Below, one piece after another: positions 15,201 through 30,200 of a stretch of 64,000 nt of DNA (positions are counted from its first letter, which is position 1; each line of letters begins with the position of its first letter). Source of the DNA: Pycnopodia helianthoides (lineage: Eukaryota; Echinodermata; Asteroidea; Forcipulatida; Asteriidae); contig CM063253.1 in assembly GCA_032158295.1 (NCBI GenBank), positions 62,001 to 126,000 on the forward strand. The letters are read 5' to 3'. A program made the position numbers and the translations under genes. The notes below the pieces were generated by a model. It was not told the origin of the DNA, made no database searches, and worked only from the letters and a program-made list of their open reading frames with translations.

Positions 15201-18200
15201 AGTCGCTGCCACGGTTTAAAAGCCATCTGCACACATTTTCACTCCACTTTTTTCAAGTTCAAATGCAATCTTTAAAACCTTGCTTAGAAGTCAGGAGGAA
15301 GTGGCCATCAGGAATCTCCCCAAAGTGTATCACCATAATCAAAGAGCATGTACAACCAGACCCCACGGCATAAAGGCTTCGTGCTTCAAAGCCCCCCCCC
15401 CTCCCTCCGCACCAACCTTTAATTTCCAAAGTTGGAGAACACTCTCACAACTTTTTCTCCCTTTGTTGCCAGATCAAATTTTGCAAGAAATTTTGACAGC
15501 AAAGAGAGATTTGTGAACATTTTTGAAATCCTAAGAGATAGGAGTCACTAATAGTATACTTATAATTGAAGATAACATGTGCAATCAACATTTGGTTAAA
15601 CCATGGGTTAAACTAGATAATGATCTACAAGTAGCCCACTGTCAAATAGGCCAAAAAAGAAGAAGAAAAAAGTTTCTTTTGAAAAAAGAAGGAGAATGCC
15701 GTTTGCTCTCTGTTTACTTTTTACTTTATTTTATTTATTTGCTAAATCTAAGAAGGGAATTATTTCCCCCAAGAGCTATTGACTTGAATAGGTAGATTCT
15801 CTATGTCTATACCATTCATTAATATCATTATAATGAAAATGAGGGTTTCTTTTCTTTGAGTTTCTAGTTTCGAGTTAAGGTTTTGAAAACTTAAAAACTT
15901 CAACTTGAAACTCAAAAACTTAAACTCAAAACTTCAATTCGGAACTTGACAAAAATTAACACTTTGTGTGAATTTTTTATTTTTGCAAATGTTTGTTCAT
16001 GGCAAATTATTCACACAGTCTATAAATGAACAAGTACATACGAAACATTTCACTAAAAAACAGAGTACGGTATTGCAGGACTTTTTTTACCTAACGTTTT
16101 GTTTTTATCATCCACAGTTTTTCATTACAAAATGGTCTTTAGACCATTTCACCTTGACTACAAAAAGCATGACCTTAAAGCAGTCCCTGTATTCTAAGAC
16201 CAATGTAAACTGTGTAACACTGGAAGTGCCAACATACATTGTAGATGGATACCATCAGCCCTTGAACTTCGGTCTTGAAGGGGTGCAATTTCCCCCTGCA
16301 TGCCTGATGAGGGGCACTTCTATGAAAAAATGTGTAGATTTGTATTGGGATTTTGCGAAGGGCACCACAGCAAAAGCGCCTGGCACCATGGCAATTGCTG
16401 TGGGTGCTATACATGTAGGCAATTGCTGTGGGTGCTATACATGTAGATTAATTGGATGAACGTATGCAGTATAATCTTCAATCTGAGTCATTACCAACAC
16501 CAGGGTACATTACATATGACCTCGTTTGTCACATTTAACCAAGTGCTACATACGTGCTATATGCTCCTACAGTATGTAGTAGGCAACCCTTTCCTTTGGA
16601 ATCAAATCCCTTGTGTGGTTCATGTCAAACCTTTATTCCAAGAAACAAGGAAAACACTTTCCGCTGATCAATTTACAACAACCTCTCCAATGTACAAATA
16701 GAATATTCAAGAAAATTAACACGGTGTGATTTCCTTCAGTGTTTATTTTGCATTAAATTACTTCATTTTTAACTAGAATGGGCTTTCCATCATGTGTGTT
16801 ACAACATGCAGCTAACATTAGTAAAAATGAAAATGTCACCCAATATAAACATGAAATAACAAACCCGTGAAAGTTTAAGCTCAATCGGTCATCGAAGTCA
16901 CGAGAAAAGAATGAAAAACCATGTCATTGTTTTCAAACATCACATTTTGGTCTCCCAAGATCCAAACTGTTTTACTCACTTCTCAAAAACTACAGCATTT
17001 TAGTATGAATTGTCTCTTGCAATTGTTTTTTTCCAGAAAAGTCCAAACTGTGTAACTTAGCCAAAACAGGTAATCTTCTAAAATGCTAAGTACATTTAAT
17101 GTGCATATTCCCCAACCTCTAACACCCACTACTAGTGTCTATGGTTGTTTACCTCCTTTAATAACCTCTACAATCCTCCACTCTATTAACTCATCAGCTA
17201 AATATTTGGACATGGATATGATTGATATGCCCAAATTCTGTCATTCCAAAGTGTTTTTTTTTTGTTATGCCCATGGAGGAAGGGTATGCCTGACCCATTA
17301 GCAATTTGTTACTTAGGCCTGCAGCGTATCCTTTCATGGAGGAAGGTAATACAAAGTCAACAACTTCATGAAGATAATTTGAGGATTTTGAGACTATTAA
17401 ATGGTTGCCGGCAAATATACCGCTCATTAAAAGCTCTGTGAAGCTCTGCCAAGCTGCAACAACCTTCCAACCACCCCCCCCCCCGCCACAAATGGATCAA
17501 TACAGACTAATCAATAAGTATTGACTACCACTGGACCATCCTAAGGGTTGGATCAATAACACGCTGAGAATAGCACACCCAGTTGTCTGTTGTGTGAATT
17601 GATGGTGGTCATCGCGGCGAAAGGAAATCTAATGAAATACATTGTATTTTTTGTTTTTGGAACGTGCCGTTTGACAGCATGACAGAATTATCCCAGTTGA
17701 CGAAAGATGGCTTAGTTTGAATACCACTGGCCGCTGACCTGCATAAGTTCTGTTACTCCAAAGGTGTTTTGTGTGTTATAAAATCACTTCATTGATCTCT
17801 TAATGATTTATGTTAGAGGCCAGTCCTTCTCCTTTCTCATTTGTATGTGCAATTAAGAAAAAGAAAAGGTCCAATTTTTGAAGTTCTAATTATATTCGAT
17901 CATACATGGATCCTTCCTCTATGCTAACCCTGGCCAATTATATACAATGATTTATTTAAACCCTTCTACTGTCTGACCATTCAATATCATCCACTGTATG
18001 TTTGAATGAAAGACAAACCATGCCAGCCTGCAATATGATATTGTGTGTAGAATAGAATGCATACTACACATGTGTACACAGTACAAAGTTTATTTTTTTA
18101 CAGACATTTTTTGATGCACTGTACATATTTTTGTACTTTTACATAAATGTGCACCAAAAAAATAATAATAAAAGCCGTGCTTTAATAAATAATAAAAGCT

Positions 18201-21200
18201 GCGCTTTGTGGAACAGCGAGGATCCTGCAAAAGACCCTTGAGTTCTGAGGCATAGGAATGTAGCTCAACTCAAGGAGATATCGGCACAGGAATAATAATA
18301 ACAAAAATAATAATAAATATTTTTATATTAACAATAAATGTGCATCTTGATTCACTGCATTCACCCTTAAAAGAACTTCTGGTGTTCATTTCAACACACA
18401 GACTTCTTGAACAACCCTACATGTACATTAATTCAGAAACTGCTGCAAGGGAGATAACTAGTGTCTTCTATTTTATCAGATGACATTTTCAGAGTTCCTC
18501 CATTTATCATCTGAGCGGGGATTGACATTCCAGACCCAGAGCACCTCATTCATCTGCCCTCGCTATGAGGAGACATGAAACACGTATCATGAATGTACTG
18601 CGGTTATTGAGACATTCATTGCAACCATTCCTCATGTGCACTTCTTTTTAGACTCGATGTACATCTGTACAATGAACTCTGGGAAGGTTGTAAACATGTA
18701 GTTGGTGTTATTACACGTTGACTTTACTGGAAAGCAACGGGATGTGAAAGTGGATGTGGGATGAAGTCACTGCCTGAAAGTTTACAAGAGGACTTTTTCT
18801 CACGGTAATCAACAAACTCAGTGAGGTCAACGACTAAGGGACATTGAACACATTAATTGTTTTACACATTTGACCTGTTATCACAAAAAAAGCATAAAAT
18901 TGTTATTTTGAAAAAAATAATAACAATGACGGTCTTTCCGATTTTAGATGAAAAAGAGCTTCCAGCTCTATCCAACACTTGGGGAGTTGCAACCTGACAG
19001 ATGAGTAATAAAAGCATTCATGTTATTTCTTACTCCAGACATTAAAACAAACTCACCTCCATCTTGGTTGAAGATGAGTTTTAGCCGACTAAGCGACTCC
19101 GAGAAAGTTCTCACGTCCCTCGTCAACTGGAGTATTTCCTCATGATTGACAATTGGCGCATCAACGCAGTCAGAGTTCAAACTGGTAGACGAACCAGTCT
19201 TTGATGATCTCCTTATAGAGTGCGGTGATCCAAACACTGCTATACTTGCGGGTCGAGTCCCTCCATCGCTCGAATCAGAGAGCCTCTTTGTCTTGAGGCT
19301 CCGGGAGCGAGTCACGACGTCTGAGTCCGGAAGGGGAAGTGTGTCCTTTCCGGTGAGTGATGCATGATGGGATAGGTGGGTCGAGTGCTCTGAAGGCAGC
19401 ATGGCTGGGCTCAGACGATCTGTACCATCGGCATCCTGCAAATGACAACAAAAAATGTTTTTAAAGTTTAAAATTTCACTTAGCGATGGACTCTTTGGGA
19501 AATGTGGTGATTTAGACTTCTTCTCAACATACCCACAGCAATGAACACAAGAAGTTGTGTTCAAAATTCATCTAAGTTCTTCACAGCATGATGCTATCTT
19601 TAGGTACCCCAAATCTCTAAACACTGGTAAATTTGTCTAGCAACATCAGCAAACACAATGAAGAAAAACTCACCTAATTGCTCTAACTTATTGGTTTTCA
19701 GAATTACTTATAGAACAAACAACAAAGACAAGCTCTAAAATATTCTGCAAGTACCTCTACAGCAACTTAAGTTTGTTCAATTGATGCTAGTTTAGCAACA
19801 ACTTCTCACCCTTTTCATCAGGCAAGTCAGCCTAGAATTCCTTAGCCGTAGTTTTGTTGATTTCAGCTTCATGAAGTTATTGAAGTTTACACACACCAAA
19901 ACAACACCTCTGGACTCACCAGATTAATTGGAACTAAACAGAGACAAAATCTAAAATTCATAAATTTGAAGGGAAAAAACATGTGTTTCCTCTCTCTTCA
20001 CATTGGCATGCATCCACAGGAGTTCCAACGTTTTAACTGGTGATGAATGCAAACTACTGTAGTAAGTGAATCTCAAGAGAATTTTTCATATAAAAAACAA
20101 AACAAGTGTAGTGCAGTTGCTGTTAACTTCTAAAATGATCGTGACCACTCTGACAAATGACACATGTGGATCCTTCTCAAGGACGTCACAAAATCACCAA
20201 CGGAAATATCCACTATCCACTTCACTACCATGTGACCGCAAAAGGTAAAACCTTTATGACGTTGACATTGTTCCTGTGTGTAACTTTACTCTGATTTCTC
20301 CATTGATCCAAAAAGACTTATCAGCATGGTTAATGGACTGTTAACAACAATGACTGTATTTGATGTGGTTATTTTTATCGCCAGCCAGGATCAACGAACA
20401 ACACTAATGATGTCACAGGTTAAAGCAGGTTTCAGCATAACTCTATGTGATTACACTTTAAATGCAACAGGGATTACTCATACTGTAGTTGGCCATTGTG
20501 CAATGAATGGTGCCTCTCAAGTGTCAACTTTTTCACTGCTATTCCCCATTGTAAAATTCTGTCATTGATACTGTTAACTAATCTGTCATTAACAGCCCAC
20601 TTCCTGCAACTGTATTTTGTGTGTTTTGGTTTGAAAAATATACAAAATAAAAACAGATATGTCGTAATCTCTTTCAAAATGTGAGGACCGATTTCTCAGA
20701 AAAAGAAACCCCTTAGGGTTTATGTTTGATTGAATCACTGGGGCAAAGGTAACTCTGTCAAATTAGGTTTTGACCTAGATTGTCTGCCTCTGTGCTGCTT
20801 TACTAACAAACAAAGCTTTGTTCACATATTTGTATTTCTCAGAGTTGATACCATTTTTTGTTTGCATGTTTACAAACTGGTGTAGTTGTGTACAACAAAA
20901 ATTGTATTAACATGCATGCTTGGTGTAGATCATGTCACATTGTTTACAAAAAGATTTGACCTTGCACATTCCAAGACAACTACTGGCAGGCAAGGAAGCA
21001 CTCTAGTCATACAAGAAATCTTACATTTATAACCATATATTATAATTTTTCTTTTTCTTTTAAATAAATGCTGAACCAATTAAAAAAATTGTTGATAGTT
21101 GATGAAAATCAAAGAGATCTTGTTTTCCTCCATTGAGCAGCAGTACAAAAACATGTATCTTTTGTAAACTTTTGTCAGCTTACTTGGTCCTTGGTCCAAC

Positions 21201-24200
21201 CATGGAGCTATCCTTTTTATAGCTCCATGGTCCAACCCGTCTTAAGCCGTGTTCGCACTGGACTTAATTTGGGTAAACTAACCATTTAATTGGGTGACTT
21301 AACCATTTTAAGTCCAATGCGAACAGCCCAGGAAGTTTCCCTCCCAGGTAACTTACCCGACTCGAATGGGTAGTTTAAAAGACCCACATCTGCCCAGTTA
21401 TATTGACCAGGTCAGTTAAACCAAGCCGAAAAGTCCAGTGCGAACGCGATCTGGGTAAAAGATGTCACGGTAAAAAGCCACATCCGGTCCCCCGATGTGT
21501 ACACGTATGATGTAAATATCTACACGTCCCACGCACATGTAATTTACATGGACGGAAGCTCGGTTGCACTCTCGCTGTCATGCACCCTGGTCAAAGGTTA
21601 CTGCGATAGCGCCCTCTTATGTCTGTCTTTTTTTTTTTACCAATCAGGTTATATATTAAGTCATGTGTAAATCCCCTGCCCACCCAAGCCCTAATCTTAA
21701 ATATGCTCTCAGATAAGGCATCTGATAAACAATCAGGTAATTGACAATCAAAACAAACACTGTTTTCTATTTAACTGTTGGGCGGGGTGGTTTTCACATT
21801 ATATCTCAAAATTATGAATTAGCATTTAGTCATAACTATGACTTATATCTCATAAATTAGCATAATTCATAACTATGTCTTATATCTCATAAATTAGCAT
21901 AATTCATAACTATGACTTATATCTCATAAATTAGCATAGTTTATAACTATGACTTATATCTCATAAATTAGCATAATTCATAACTATGACATGTGCCAAC
22001 TTAATCGTTTTTATGTCATATACAAATCATATTTATGAGATATAATAGTTATGATATAAGTCAGAGTTTTTTGACAACATTTCTGTGATTTCCAAGAACT
22101 TCTCGCGTAATTATATTTACACATTTAAACCTTTTAACCTTTGGTTAAGTGAAACGTACATCTTAATCACACCCTAGCAAACATAAATTTAAACTGAAAC
22201 GTATGTTTTGTGTTCTTTCATGTTGCTCTTTAATAACAACAAAAATAATAAATGAAAACAAAGGTGGGTGGCCAAAACCTGCAACATTAATAATCAATGT
22301 GACTTTGTCACATTGCACTATTTTATGCATCATGCATATAAATGAGACAGATTGTAAGGTGTTACACACTGGTTTCTGGAGGGAAAAAATGTTCTTAAAG
22401 GCCCTGTACACTATTGGTAAGATCGAAAAGCACAATGCTCACAGATTCACACATAACTTACATGATTTAAAGTAAGTAATGGTAGAAAGTGTTCCTTAAA
22501 ATATTTCTGCCTAAAATGCTATCGTTTCTGAGAAACGAGTAAAACAATAGTAATTATCGCGCGCGATAATTTGAAAAAACAGAAAACACATAAGATCTCT
22601 TTTCACTATTTTCTCGTGACCTCGATGACCAATTGAGCTTAAACTTTCACAGGTTTGTTTGTTCATGCATATGTTTAATCACACAAAATGTGGACACTGA
22701 TTTTGAGCTGTTACCGAAAGTGTACAATACCTTTAAGCAACAAAGATTTATAAACAAATTCTGACACTGGCCATTGTCAGCAATGGAATAAATTTGCATA
22801 AATTTATAAATCATCATGCATGTAAATGAGAAAGATCGTGTTACCAAGGACATATGGGGAAAAATATTTGTCCTAAAAATACTCTTGGTTTAAAAAACAA
22901 TTCTGACACTGCCAATAGTCAAATGTGAAATATTCTGCAAAGCTGCAATATTTTATGCACAAATATGGGAATGAGACAAAAATGGAAAACAAAGCACCTG
23001 TTCTAAAAGAAAACTGTGCTCTTCTCTTTTATTAGCGAAATTTATATATTTGATTCATAATGTTATATTTGTCAAAATGCAAAACATGATAGATAAAGAT
23101 TTGGAAGTGCTGGGGAAAAAACTAATCCTCACAGAAAAGTAAAAAATTTGCTTCAGGTTTAAAGATATACTCATAATATCAAACAGAATTATTGCGTGAA
23201 AATATAATATTTGACGCGTCATTATAGATGTAAATGAGTTGGATGTTTTAGGCACCATCAAGGACGTGTTGGGGTAAAAGCCTTGTGACTACATTATGTT
23301 AAACGAAAAAAGGTAATCCAAACTGGTAATATTCAAAGTGATATGACCATTAGTGGCAAAGGCGTGCCTTAACCTAGAAACACAGTTCCTGGTGTAATTT
23401 CACAATTGGATCAGTTTAAAGGGGTAGCCATGTGATCAGGACATATCTTTATTTTTCTTTGACCATTGAAAGTAACGTAACCAAACAGAGGCTTCGAGTT
23501 ACACTGTTTAATGGGACGAGAATATGAACAGTACTGATGATTTTAGCTTTTTGGGGGGTTTGATGAAAAATCACCCAACACAAGGCCAAAGGTCACCTCC
23601 GAGTAAGGCAACAAGAAAAATCAAGACCATTCACATTCCTCTTAAACTGGAACAGGATACAAGATGGTGGAAAACAAGACCTAGATAGGGAATTCCAAAG
23701 TGCAGCAGTACAGGGGACACTATTTTAATGTCTCAATAGTATTGGCATTTGGAACAGATACATTGTAGGAATGAGAAGATGTGGTCAAGCTGATGTTGAG
23801 GGTGAAGGTGGGTACAGATGGGACAGCAAGTGACAGACCTTCTGCACATATACCATGGAAGTACAGGTAGAAGAGGCTTCATGAGAAGACACAAGTTTCT
23901 AACAGAAAGAGGTTCAATTCAAGAGATGAAGCCATTGTTTTATATGGTCATACTATATGTATGAAGGGATAGGATTTGACAAAATAGTGTGAAAATTCAT
24001 GGGGAAAAGGCAAACAAACCTGGGTTCCCCCATATTCTACACCTGGAACTTTTCATTTAGGAGAGGTTTACAGACTCTGTGCGTCACCAGAAATACATAC
24101 ATGTAACAAAGGTTTGGTCACAATAAAGTAGGGTTATGGTTGGGTTAAAAATTTTCTAGGAATTTCCTTGGGTTATATTTCCTGTGAATAGGATCAGCAG

Positions 24201-27200
24201 TATGAATAGGGCTTTGGGTTGTGATTTACCTTGAATTAATTCAGTTAATGGTGTATTGTGCACATTACATTGATTATGTATAGTACAATATGCCAGGGCG
24301 CTTTTAACGACTCTGACCAGAAACATGTTTAAGCTTTGGTCATTGGTTAATCGTTTTTGCAAGTTCGATGAAGCAGCTATTCTGATCAAGATGGCGAATT
24401 CTACAAACTAATGAAAAATATCTTTAAACAGAATTCCCTTTAAAATGAAAACCTTAACGCATACCAATCCAATAATGTTGATAAAATTATGAAGACCAAG
24501 TTCCATTACATGAAAATAATTAGAAATTAAGGCTGTATCATTCTGAGAACATTAATTTTCAAGGGATGAACCTACATGTACTACACAAACTGTTTCTGGT
24601 CACTCACCCATTTTTGCGTAGCTCTCGGAAATTATTTAGGTCAGTGAATGTTACTTAATTCTTGTCAAGTTTACCCAAACATGCCCCAACATTCATTACC
24701 CATGGTTCTGGGCCCATATTCACAAAGCTTCTCTGAAGAAAAAACTATGAGCCTAACTGGCAAGCATTTGCCATGAACAGTCACATACATGTATGGTATA
24801 ATTTGCAGTATATTGTGGTTAGTACAGTTTCAACTACATGTAAGCAACATTTGTTTGTGCTAATCAAATTTGGATGCTAACTCTCCAAGATATGGTTCCC
24901 CATCACTCAGTCCCAGCACTATCTCCCCCCCCCCTTCCATCACAATCCTGAACCTGCAGTCTGCACAGCTGTGAGACCAATGACAGAAAAGCGTGTGTTG
25001 CTCAATGGAAAGATCATACTCACCGGCTGTACAGTGATGTACGGTAGGCTTGCAAATCGCTTTCGGATGAACCTCGGCGAGGTGATCAAAGCTTTCATGT
25101 GTAGTTTCATGTTGGACTTGTTATTTTCCATCAGTACCCTCTGAGAATGTTCTGCCTTCACAAGGCAGGCATATCACAGGCCAAAAAGACGTACGCTCAG
25201 AGGCATCAGTTTACAACATACAGTCCGGGCTGGTAAACAACACTCACAATCTCTATAAATACACTCTTGCTTCTGCTGCCGTGAAATACGCGTTGGAATG
25301 TGTGAAACACAGGAAATGGCGAATACAATGCTCCTGATTCAACCACCGTTTTTTAATAAAGCTACGGTTATGATGATTTCATCAGTCTTTTTATAGCAAT
25401 TTTTCACCCTTCCGACGCACACAGTTCAATCAGTTCAATTGACTCAATAAAAAATTTCCTTAGCTAAATTTGACAAATTTCTATACACAAAAAGCAAACG
25501 GCCGATAAGGCATTCAAATCCTATCTTGATAAACAACGTCTATTCCAGTCATATTTATCAAGTGACACCACCATTCAGGTCTGCTTCTCCTCACGTTATC
25601 TTCTCTTTTAATTCAGCGCTCAGTTTCCACAGTGCCTGTCAAAATGATGTCAACAATTACTGCAGCTCCTGAAAATCCAGCCGAAAAACAAAAAGATGAA
25701 AAAGTGCAATCGTTTTCCCAAGCTGTAAGACGCAGAAGGTTGCTCCTTGATGAATTCAATATCAATCCATACGGAAATCCAGGCACTTCATCTCAAAAAA
25801 GCCCATCACAATGTTGTAAACAATAAGCACTGTACTCGGGTTTCAGGCAAGAAAAAGGTGCGTCCATTTCCCCAGTTACACTCACACACAGGCTTCTGGA
25901 TGGGTTGCAAAATCTCCCCTTTGGAAAAACTGGGAACTTGATTTCAAAATTACCCAGCGAAATGATGTCAACAATTATTTCTTCAGCCCAAATTCCTAAA
26001 GTTGAGCTACCAATTCAAGTCATGTCAACAATTTGTGCTGGTCATTTCATCCTGGCAAAACAGAGTGTGATCCTCTCCTTGTGATTAAACTGAAGGTGCA
26101 CCAAGTACTTCCTCAATGACTTGCAACTTCCTTCAATTCGTTCTGTCAAACTTTCTAATTTGTGACAATTCAGTTAATTGTTTTTCAAATTTTTTTTATC
26201 AACAATTCATCAACATCTAAAAGAAACTGATGAAACTGCAACTCAATGGTGAGCTTAAATTCCTTCCTTACAGTCACACCTTGTTATTGATTGCTACAAT
26301 TAGTTCCACTTTCAAACTTATTCCTTCTCATAAAAATGTCAGTTTTCAGAAAAGAATTATTTCACCTGACCATCAAAGCTTTTGTTCTAAATTTGTTAGT
26401 TTTTTTGTTGTTTTAATAAAATCTTCTACCATTTGTTAAATTGCCCACCAACAAAACTGATAAGTGAAAGAATATATCACTAGCGCACATCACTCATGAG
26501 TCTTTGTATGTTTGTTTGTTTGTTTGTTTGTTTTGTTTGTTTGTTTGTTTTTTCTTGCTTTGTTTTGTTTGTAGGTTTTGTTTTTGTTTTGGGGGGGTAA
26601 TATTTGAACAAGGTCTATGGCAGACGCTGAAGTGTAATTGTATTAAAATGTTTGCTTGCGTCTGGGTGATTTATTTGTAAATTTCTCTGATGATAAACTT
26701 TGGACTTTGAACTGATTTAATGCAAAATTAATTAGTTACGTCTTCTCTTATTTATCCAAGTGGCAGATTATTTCTTTAAAATACCTCAGAATCATTCATT
26801 CGGCTGGAAAATGTTTACATTTGTCCCAGAGTAGATCACTAAAAACTGAAAACTGGAATGACCAGAGAAGATTCATGACAATATAAGCACTGTTTCGAAA
26901 TGCAAATGCTAGAAAAAAGAATAAGAGTATCTGAAACACTCCCCTAAAATGAAATTATCTAATGAAAATACAAGATTTTGCTATCGATTTTGTTATTCAT
27001 ATGTAATTTATACTACTTCCCCTTTTCATAGAAAGGTTATAACAATGTGCTCCTGTTTCAAAATGCTCAAAATATCAATCATTGTCAATTATTGTCGCAA
27101 TGAAGAAATTGCCAACAAGTTCACTTTTGATGTGCATGTACTTGGTTCTACCGAGAAAAACCTTTGATAATAGTTTCCTTTAATGATTCCTTTATTATTT

Positions 27201-30200
27201 TGCTCTCTTCGACAGACGAACATCTGTTCTTCTACTAGTGCTATTTATTCATGCAACCTTTTTCTCAGGGGGGAGGGGGTATTATGGTTTACATTAATTT
27301 CATTGTGCTGATCATAACCTCGCTACTACCCAAAATTTCTGCCAAGCAAGCTCCATCTTTACGCAAGCTTTTAGTTTTGTTGTATTTTTAGTTTTTGTTT
27401 TGCATTTGTAAGTGTTTTTATTTATATTAGTAAGGTTATTTCATTGCAATATCCCCAAATGTCACACTCACCAAAAATGCCTGACAAATCTTTATAAAGA
27501 CCCCAAAACACACAGGATATATTTAGAAACACCACCCCAATCTGACTCAACACCAAGTTCTCGGTATCCACAACAAATGGCCCCAGTGATTCACACCAGT
27601 GCCGACCAAGGAGACATTGAAGTTTGGTGTCAGACGCTGTTTTATGGAATGTTTATTGCGGCTCATTGGGCGCTTTTGTTGTATTGGTTAATTGTAGTTC
27701 TCAAGTGGCCGGGGTTTAAGTCCAATCCACTCTGAAACATCCCGAGCAGCTTTAGACATCTCTGATGAAACAACAAATGTGCCCCTTAATTTCAGCCAAA
27801 CATCCTCAATAGTTGTTTAAACATGAGCTCCAAAGGTTGTGGGTTGACTTCCAGTAAAAATACCCAGAGATATTTTCCCCAACGTGCTGAAAAAATAATA
27901 TCTTGGTGGAAAATCACATCAGTTAAAAAACAAAGAATCCTGAAAGATGTCCACGTTCAGAAGTCTTGGAGAAATTTCTTTGAAATGAAGCACATTTTGG
28001 TTTCATCTCACAGCGGTGATGGTGACAGATTACTCAGATTGAAGTCTTAGCGTACCAAGCGATTTTTTCTCCACTCTAGACACAGGAAGTCCTTGCAGAA
28101 ATAAACATCACTTTGTTTGTGGGGCACAGAAAAAGATGAGGTTATTGACTATCCTGCAAACAAGAGTACTCAAATGTCATGTGAGGTGTGTTGAAACAGA
28201 GCAGCCTTCCTCTAAAGCCCACAGGCTAGACCAGGTATCATACCAGCAACATGTTTACATATTACATGAAAAATAAAAAACTCACAGCAGCATCAGGGGC
28301 TTCAAACCCACTCATTGGATCACAGCATATGTTCATCTCAGTCCAATGTTTAATTCCTTCAAATACACACTGATTTCCTCTCATGCCCCCACTCTAACTC
28401 ATTACATCCGTAATGAATACTAACGTATAAAATCTGTCGTTTCCTTGACAGCTCTATTTCAGAAATTGTCACAATTTTATTCCAGTCCCTTTTGATACAT
28501 GCCGTCTGGCGATGGGATGAAACCCTGGAATTATGATGAACCTCCCCTGCTAAGAGACATGTCACCCCGCTGCCTTCGATCCCCACAACAAGTTCAATGG
28601 CAATGACACGCTTGATAAGTTACCCGAATTAAATTAACCAGCTTTACTCCAAGGCAAACCTGACCTGGAAAATTAGTCTCTGCAGCTAGTTTTCTACATC
28701 GAAGTACATGTAGATGTTTTCCCTGGATGACTCCTGTTTACCAACTGCTCTTCCCTGGTTATATTTACAGCGTTTCTGTTTGACTAATCCATTCAGAAAT
28801 GACTGCTATTCCAGCAGTCCGCTGATCCAAATCAGCCTTGTATGTTCTTCATACAAAGAGTAATTATCCCAAAACAAGGTCACAGACATTGAGTTGTTTT
28901 TAGCTTCTTTTTTTTCTTGGTATAGAACAGATACCCATGCATACAAAAATCAAGGGTGTGAGTCAATCCTTGGTCAGTCGAACAGGACAAAAATATTGTT
29001 TACAGGCTACAGATTTCCATGCTACAATGTGTACAGATGGTCCCACAGTACGGCTTTATAATGTCACAGTATTAGTGATGTCAATCACGTCACACGTTGT
29101 TGACTGTTGTGGGATGGTGGTTGCTTGTGTTTATTCAGGGTTGTGGTCCAGCACTGACAGGAAGATATTTTTCTTACAAGCTGCTGTTTTTGGAGGGATT
29201 TCCTCAGTGATGGGGGTCTTAGGTTGACACAAAACTCTCATCAAGATGTTCCACACATAGAGGGAATAGCGACATTCACAGATCACATGCATGAAGTGCT
29301 GAACATGTACAGCAGTGTCTTACAGACTAATTATCACCCCAAATGTACACTGTAGGACCACCCACCAGCGGAGCAGGTTAAACAAACCATGCACATACAT
29401 GTAGCTCTCCCAGATTGATCATTCCAGCTGTGTGTTGAAATCAAGGCTGGTGGATGAGAATCCAGAGGGTTCTTCTGCTCCTTGATGTGACCCTTTAAAC
29501 CTGATGTTTTACAGTCACTTTATTAAGCAACAGGTTATCACTCTGCCCTGCCAAGGGCCATAACACCAATCACAGTCAGTCAAAAGTCACAAGAGTGATG
29601 CAAGACTCAACACATCAACACAGCCACTCCGAGCATGAAGTTTTGCCTGGCCATTTTTTTCTTCTTCTAAATCAGAGGAACTTCTATGAACTGTTTTCAC
29701 AATAACCTTACAACACACACTGGGAGTATAACCAAAATTGTCATCCCCTTTTCCAGAAATACATTTTATGACGTTGGAATGGGATGTCTAAAGCTGCTGG
29801 TACAGGGTATACATGTACATCTACTAAAGGCGAACGCTTGACGGACTACAGCTAATTATTATTCACTGGCTTAGAAACATCCAGGCTGCCTCAGAGCTCG
29901 AGTTGGGGGGGGGGGGTCTGAGCTAAATATCAAAGTGCACGCACTAGAATTTATAATCAGTTGCCCATTCACTGCCATACGGTCTCTCTTGCTCTCCCGT
30001 GTTTTCCCTCACTCATCATCCACAGTGTTTTCCAATCCCAGTGCTAGATATTTTATTTATTCTTGCTTTATCTGTTGGCTTCTCAGGCCCACATATGTTT
30101 GTGTTCTTTTGTGTACATTATGTACAAAGTCCTTATTTCCAAACGACTGTATGGCTTGTATTTGTTGAAAATTAATTGATTTTTTTGGTTCAACTCTTCT

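Larger units (their letters stand above)
10943..19056 (-). other. Intron (8.1 kb), no gene found
   Basis: The intron between the exons at 19057 and 10799. It holds an inverted-repeat element (12279-12478), a 100-base duplication (12606-12790), homopolymer C runs (15390, 17466), a 28-base tandem duplication (16390-16445) and a fragment of the TTAAAGG element family (about 16790-16925). The longest open frame, 15968-16459 on the plus strand, shows no recognisable domain. Confidence 0.5.
19436..25023 (-). other. Intron between proximal first exon and shared exon
   Basis: 5.6 kb used by transcripts from the proximal exon. It holds inverted-repeat elements (21242-21465, 22395-22736) and a 38-base tandem repeat (21802-22062). 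I see no further exon; the scattered open frames look random. Confidence 0.45.

Noticed and set aside
15968..16459. 163-codon open frame on the plus strand, the longest in the window
   Set aside because: It does not begin with ATG, has no recognisable domain, lies in an intron of the minus-strand gene, and its end falls in a tandem duplication.
19146..19367. 73-codon plus-strand frame
   Set aside because: It is the antisense shadow of the shared ARHGAP45-like exon at 19057-19435.
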